Assembly: GCF_016775475.1 (NCBI RefSeq)
Contig: NZ_JAEUXJ010000023.1
Location: 1-49,702, forward strand
Origin: Belnapia mucosa
Lineage (GTDB): Bacteria > Pseudomonadota > Alphaproteobacteria > Acetobacterales > Acetobacteraceae
Length of the DNA: 49,702 nucleotides
Direction: 5' to 3'
Shown: one piece after another, positions 47,482 through 49,702 of the stretch
Layout: every line of letters starts with the position of its first letter
How positions within the stretch are numbered: the first letter of the stretch is position 1
Translations under genes and position numbers: made by a program
The notes under the pieces: generated by a model
The model's input: only the letters and a program-made list of their open reading frames with translations
Database searches by the model: none
Told to the model about the DNA's origin: nothing

Positions 47482-49320
47482 ATGCGTCTCGACCAGAGCC
47501 GCGCGGCGGCCGACGAGGCGAGAGAGCCAGCGTCGCCGCAGGTCGCGCCCACGCTCCCCATGGCTCAAGAGTCTGTTCCGAAGCGGGTTCGACCTCAGCT
47601 TCGCACCTATCTGATTGCGATCGTGCTCTTCGCTCTCACGCCGGCGCTGCTGCTCGGCGCGGCGACGGTCTGGCAGCTTGGGGCGGCCTACCGCGGCTCC
47701 GCCGAGCTCGGCCTGACCGGCACGGCCCGCGCCCTTACCACTGCGCTCGACCGAGAGCTCGAGGCGGCCGCCGAGGCGCTTGATACCCTTGCCGCCTCAC
47801 CGCCACTTGCAACCGGGGATCTCGATGCCGCCTACCCCCAGGCGGCCGCGGTTGGGAGAGCCTTCGGCGGCTGGGTTTCGCTGCTGGATGCCGGCATGCG
47901 CCAGAGATTCCATACCTTGATCCCACCTAGACAAGATCTGCCGGCTGGGGCGGGCGCGGTCTTCGTTTCGCGCGCGCTGGAGGCGGGGCAAACGGTCGTG
48001 AGTGACCTGTTCAAAGGCGCCACAGTCCGCCGGCCGGTGATCGCGGTGTTCCGGCCGCTGCCGCCCGGGGTAGCAGGCGCCGCGCCCGGCGAGCGCCGCG
48101 TGTTGCTGCTCGCCTTCGGACCGGAGCGCCTTTCGGCGCTGCTGGCGCGACGCCAGGTAGCTCAGCCAGGGGGCTTCGCCGTGCTCACCGACGGCGCGGG
48201 CCGGGTGGTGGCACGCTCCGCCGAGCACGGGCACTTCCTTGGGCGGCCGGCGCCGGCCTGGTATGTCGAGGGCGTGCGTGGCCGCGACGGTGGACTGCTC
48301 CAGGGCACGTCACTGGCCGGCTTTGATGCTGTTGTCGCCTTCCAGCGCCTGGAGCAGGCGCCGGGCTGGACACTCGCGGTAACGTTGCCGCTGGCCACGC
48401 ATGAGGTGGAGTGGCGCAACCCGGCCTTCCGCTTCGCCCTTGGTGCGGCGCTGACCATTGGGCTCGGTGCTGCCCTCGCCACATTGCTCGCGCGCAGGCT
48501 CTTCCGGCCGCTGCGCACCCTCGCAGGCGATGCCGAGCAGCTGGGCGCAAGTGGGGCCGAAGCGCGCGCACCATCGGAAGAGGATGGCGTTGCCGAGGTG
48601 GAGACGATCCGGTGCGCGCTGCGCCGCTCTGGCGCCGCGCTCCGCGCGAATGCCCTCGCTGAGGGCCGCGCCGCGGCAGCGGAGGAGACGGCGGGGAAAC
48701 TGCGCGAAGCGGCGCGGCGGCGCGATTTGCTGATCGCTGAATTGAACCATCGCGTGAAGAACACGCTCGCCACCGTCCAGTCGCTCGCTGCCCAGAGCCT
48801 GAAAGGCGTGGGCGGCAACCCAGCGCGCTTCGCCGAGGAGTTCCCCGCGCGGCTGCGAACCTTGGCGCGCGCGCATGATCTGCTCTCGCGAAACGACTGG
48901 CAGCCGGCCGATTTTGGCGAGGTGGTACGGGCGGCGCTGGCACCCTGGCTCGGGGCGGAAGCCGGCGAGCGGGTCAGGATCAGCGACGGCCTGTCCTTTG
49001 CTGTCTCCCCAGCCCAGGCGCAAGCGCTGGTGCTCGCGCTGCACGAGCTCGCCACCAATGCGGTGAAGCATGGCGCACTGTCGGTGCCGGGCGGCTACGT
49101 GCACCTCCGCCACGCGCGTGCCGCCGACGACATCGCGATCGTCGAGTGGGTCGAGTCCGGTGGCCCACCAATCAGGCCTGCACCGGCGCGGCGCGGCTTC
49201 GGGACTCGGCTCCTCGAGCAGGGCTTGGCGCGGGACCTCGGTCCTGGAGCCACCGTCGAACTGCATTTTGAGCCCGTAGGATTGCGCGCCGCCATCCGTT
49301 TTGTGCCGGCTGGAAGGTGA
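47482..49320 (+). CDS. Membrane-bound HWE/HisKA_2-type histidine kinase with Cache-like sensor and HAMP
   Basis: A 612-residue sensor kinase. ATG at 47482 is chosen; TTG at 47473 is possible. The first membrane helix is near residues 41-63 (TYLIAIVLFALTPALLLGAA). The periplasmic part (about 65-310) resembles a double Cache domain, and the second helix (FALGAALTIGLGAALATLLA) leads into a HAMP-like linker (RRLFRPLRTLAGDAEQLGAS). The kinase domain has phospho-His423 in AELNHRVKNTLATVQSLAAQ, the N box in HELATNAVKHGALSVP, and EWVESGGPPIRPAPARRGFG. It stands apart from the KaiC operon by 234 bases, with its own promoter region. Confidence 0.92.
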   Translation: MRLDQSRAAADEAREPASPQVAPTLPMAQESVPKRVRPQLRTYLIAIVLFALTPALLLGAATVWQLGAAYRGSAELGLTGTARALTTALDRELEAAAEALDTLAASPPLATGDLDAAYPQAAAVGRAFGGWVSLLDAGMRQRFHTLIPPRQDLPAGAGAVFVSRALEAGQTVVSDLFKGATVRRPVIAVFRPLPPGVAGAAPGERRVLLLAFGPERLSALLARRQVAQPGGFAVLTDGAGRVVARSAEHGHFLGRPAPAWYVEGVRGRDGGLLQGTSLAGFDAVVAFQRLEQAPGWTLAVTLPLATHEVEWRNPAFRFALGAALTIGLGAALATLLARRLFRPLRTLAGDAEQLGASGAEARAPSEEDGVAEVETIRCALRRSGAALRANALAEGRAAAAEETAGKLREAARRRDLLIAELNHRVKNTLATVQSLAAQSLKGVGGNPARFAEEFPARLRTLARAHDLLSRNDWQPADFGEVVRAALAPWLGAEAGERVRISDGLSFAVSPAQAQALVLALHELATNAVKHGALSVPGGYVHLRHARAADDIAIVEWVESGGPPIRPAPARRGFGTRLLEQGLARDLGPGATVELHFEPVGLRAAIRFVPAGR

Positions 49321-49502
49321 TGCGGGCGTTCGCTCGGCTCCTGCTCCGGAAACTACCGACTACGCAGAGGGTCTGGATGACTGCCGCTGCCGTAGCTATT
49401 GGCAGCCCTTCTGATAAAGGCAACCGAAGGCTGTAGCGATCGGCTGCCCGGGCGTCATTTACAACGCCGCTTCGATGCTTGCCGTAACCGCACTACCTGA
49501 TC

Positions 49503-49519
49503 CCGGTTCCAAGAACCGG
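49503..49519. terminator. Perfect inverted repeat beside the right-edge gene
   Basis: CCGGTTC and GAACCGG form a 7-base stem with a 3-base loop, 6 bases beyond the stop of the receiver gene. No T-run follows on either strand, so it could be a weak terminator or an operator. Confidence 0.35.
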
Positions 49520-49525
49520 CATGGC

Positions 49526-49702
49526 TCAACCCGCATTTGGTGCGCCGATCTTCAGCCGATCTGCTTCCAGGATGGTTTGGATTCGAGATGCCAGCGTGTC
49601 GAGATCAAAGGGCTTACCGATGACTTCGACGCCTGGCACGAGCGCCGTGCCGGCATAGCCGGTGATGAACAGCACCGGCAGCCCCGGCATCCGCTCGCGC
49701 GC
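49526..49702 (-). CDS. C-terminal part of a receiver-domain protein, runs off the right edge
   Basis: The visible 58 codons (MPGLPVLFITGYAGTALVPG, VEVIGKPFDLDTLASRIQTI, LEADRLKIGAPNAG) are the end of a response-regulator receiver: TGYA holds the switch Thr region and KPF the conserved Lys. This ending is typical of hybrid HWE or HisKA kinases with a C-terminal receiver, and of lone receivers. The phosphoacceptor lies outside the window. Confidence 0.85.
   Translation of the reverse strand, partial: ARERMPGLPVLFITGYAGTALVPGVEVIGKPFDLDTLASRIQTILEADRLKIGAPNAG

Noticed and set aside
1..49702. tRNA, rRNA and CRISPR arrays
   Set aside because: No cloverleaf-like sequence, ribosomal RNA segment or regularly spaced repeat array was seen on either strand.

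Overview
The window is GC-rich DNA from an alphaproteobacterium, most likely a member of the Acetobacteraceae (Roseomonas-like). The clues are very high GC at third codon positions, several solute receptors of the TctC/Bug type, and three HWE-family histidine kinases. A complete plasmid-type replication and partition module (ParA, a DUF3102-type partner, a RepA_C-type initiator and G-run iterons) sits at about 11.9-14.4 kb, so this is probably a plasmid or secondary replicon, or a stretch where one has integrated. I saw no tRNA, rRNA or CRISPR array.

Layout. 0-7.3 kb: the edge of an ISAzo13-type transposase, an orphan TctC receptor, the tail of a decayed amino-acid receptor, an orphan peptide-type receptor, and a two-subunit molybdenum hydroxylase (2Fe-2S subunit plus Tat-exported molybdopterin subunit) followed by an unknown exported protein. 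7.4-11.5 kb: a decayed stretch holding a gene with an in-frame amber codon, an SGNH esterase, a small gene with a stop at codon 6, a DNA/RNA nuclease broken by two frameshifts, and an intact HigBA-type toxin-antitoxin pair. 11.9-14.4 kb: replication and partition. 15-20.2 kb: a catabolic operon (acyl-CoA dehydrogenase, two-subunit acid-CoA ligase, TctC receptor) with a divergent LysR regulator. 20.3-29.3 kb: an IS110-family element, a SnoaL-like protein, a double GNAT protein, two single-domain response regulators flanking a Crp/Fnr regulator, a DctP receptor, MarR, and small or truncated genes. 29.8-33.9 kb: an overlapping three-gene signalling operon (membrane protein, hybrid kinase with two receivers and Hpt, receiver-GGDEF cyclase). 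34-39 kb: mostly decayed copies of genes found intact elsewhere in the window, a candidate small RNA, a few small proteins and an acyltransferase. 39.2-49.7 kb: signal transduction, with two ribbon-helix-helix genes each overlapping a signalling gene (one a large HWE kinase, the other KaiC plus a second HWE kinase), then a Cache-type HWE kinase, CspA, and the edge of a receiver protein.

Three observations tie the window together. A 13-base motif close to TTATCGCATGTGA occurs six times between 14.9 and 38.4 kb, always between genes and always in the same orientation. Two blocks (25.9-27.6 kb and 34.0-35.6 kb) are ancient copies of each other that have decayed reciprocally: one keeps dctP and lost the small downstream gene, the other lost dctP and kept the small gene. 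The Crp plus receiver block at 24.4-25.8 kb has a collapsed copy at 38.6-39.0 kb. The signalling genes (HWE kinases, lone receivers, KaiC, diguanylate cyclase) suggest an environmental sensing island, but their inputs and outputs cannot be read from the sequence.
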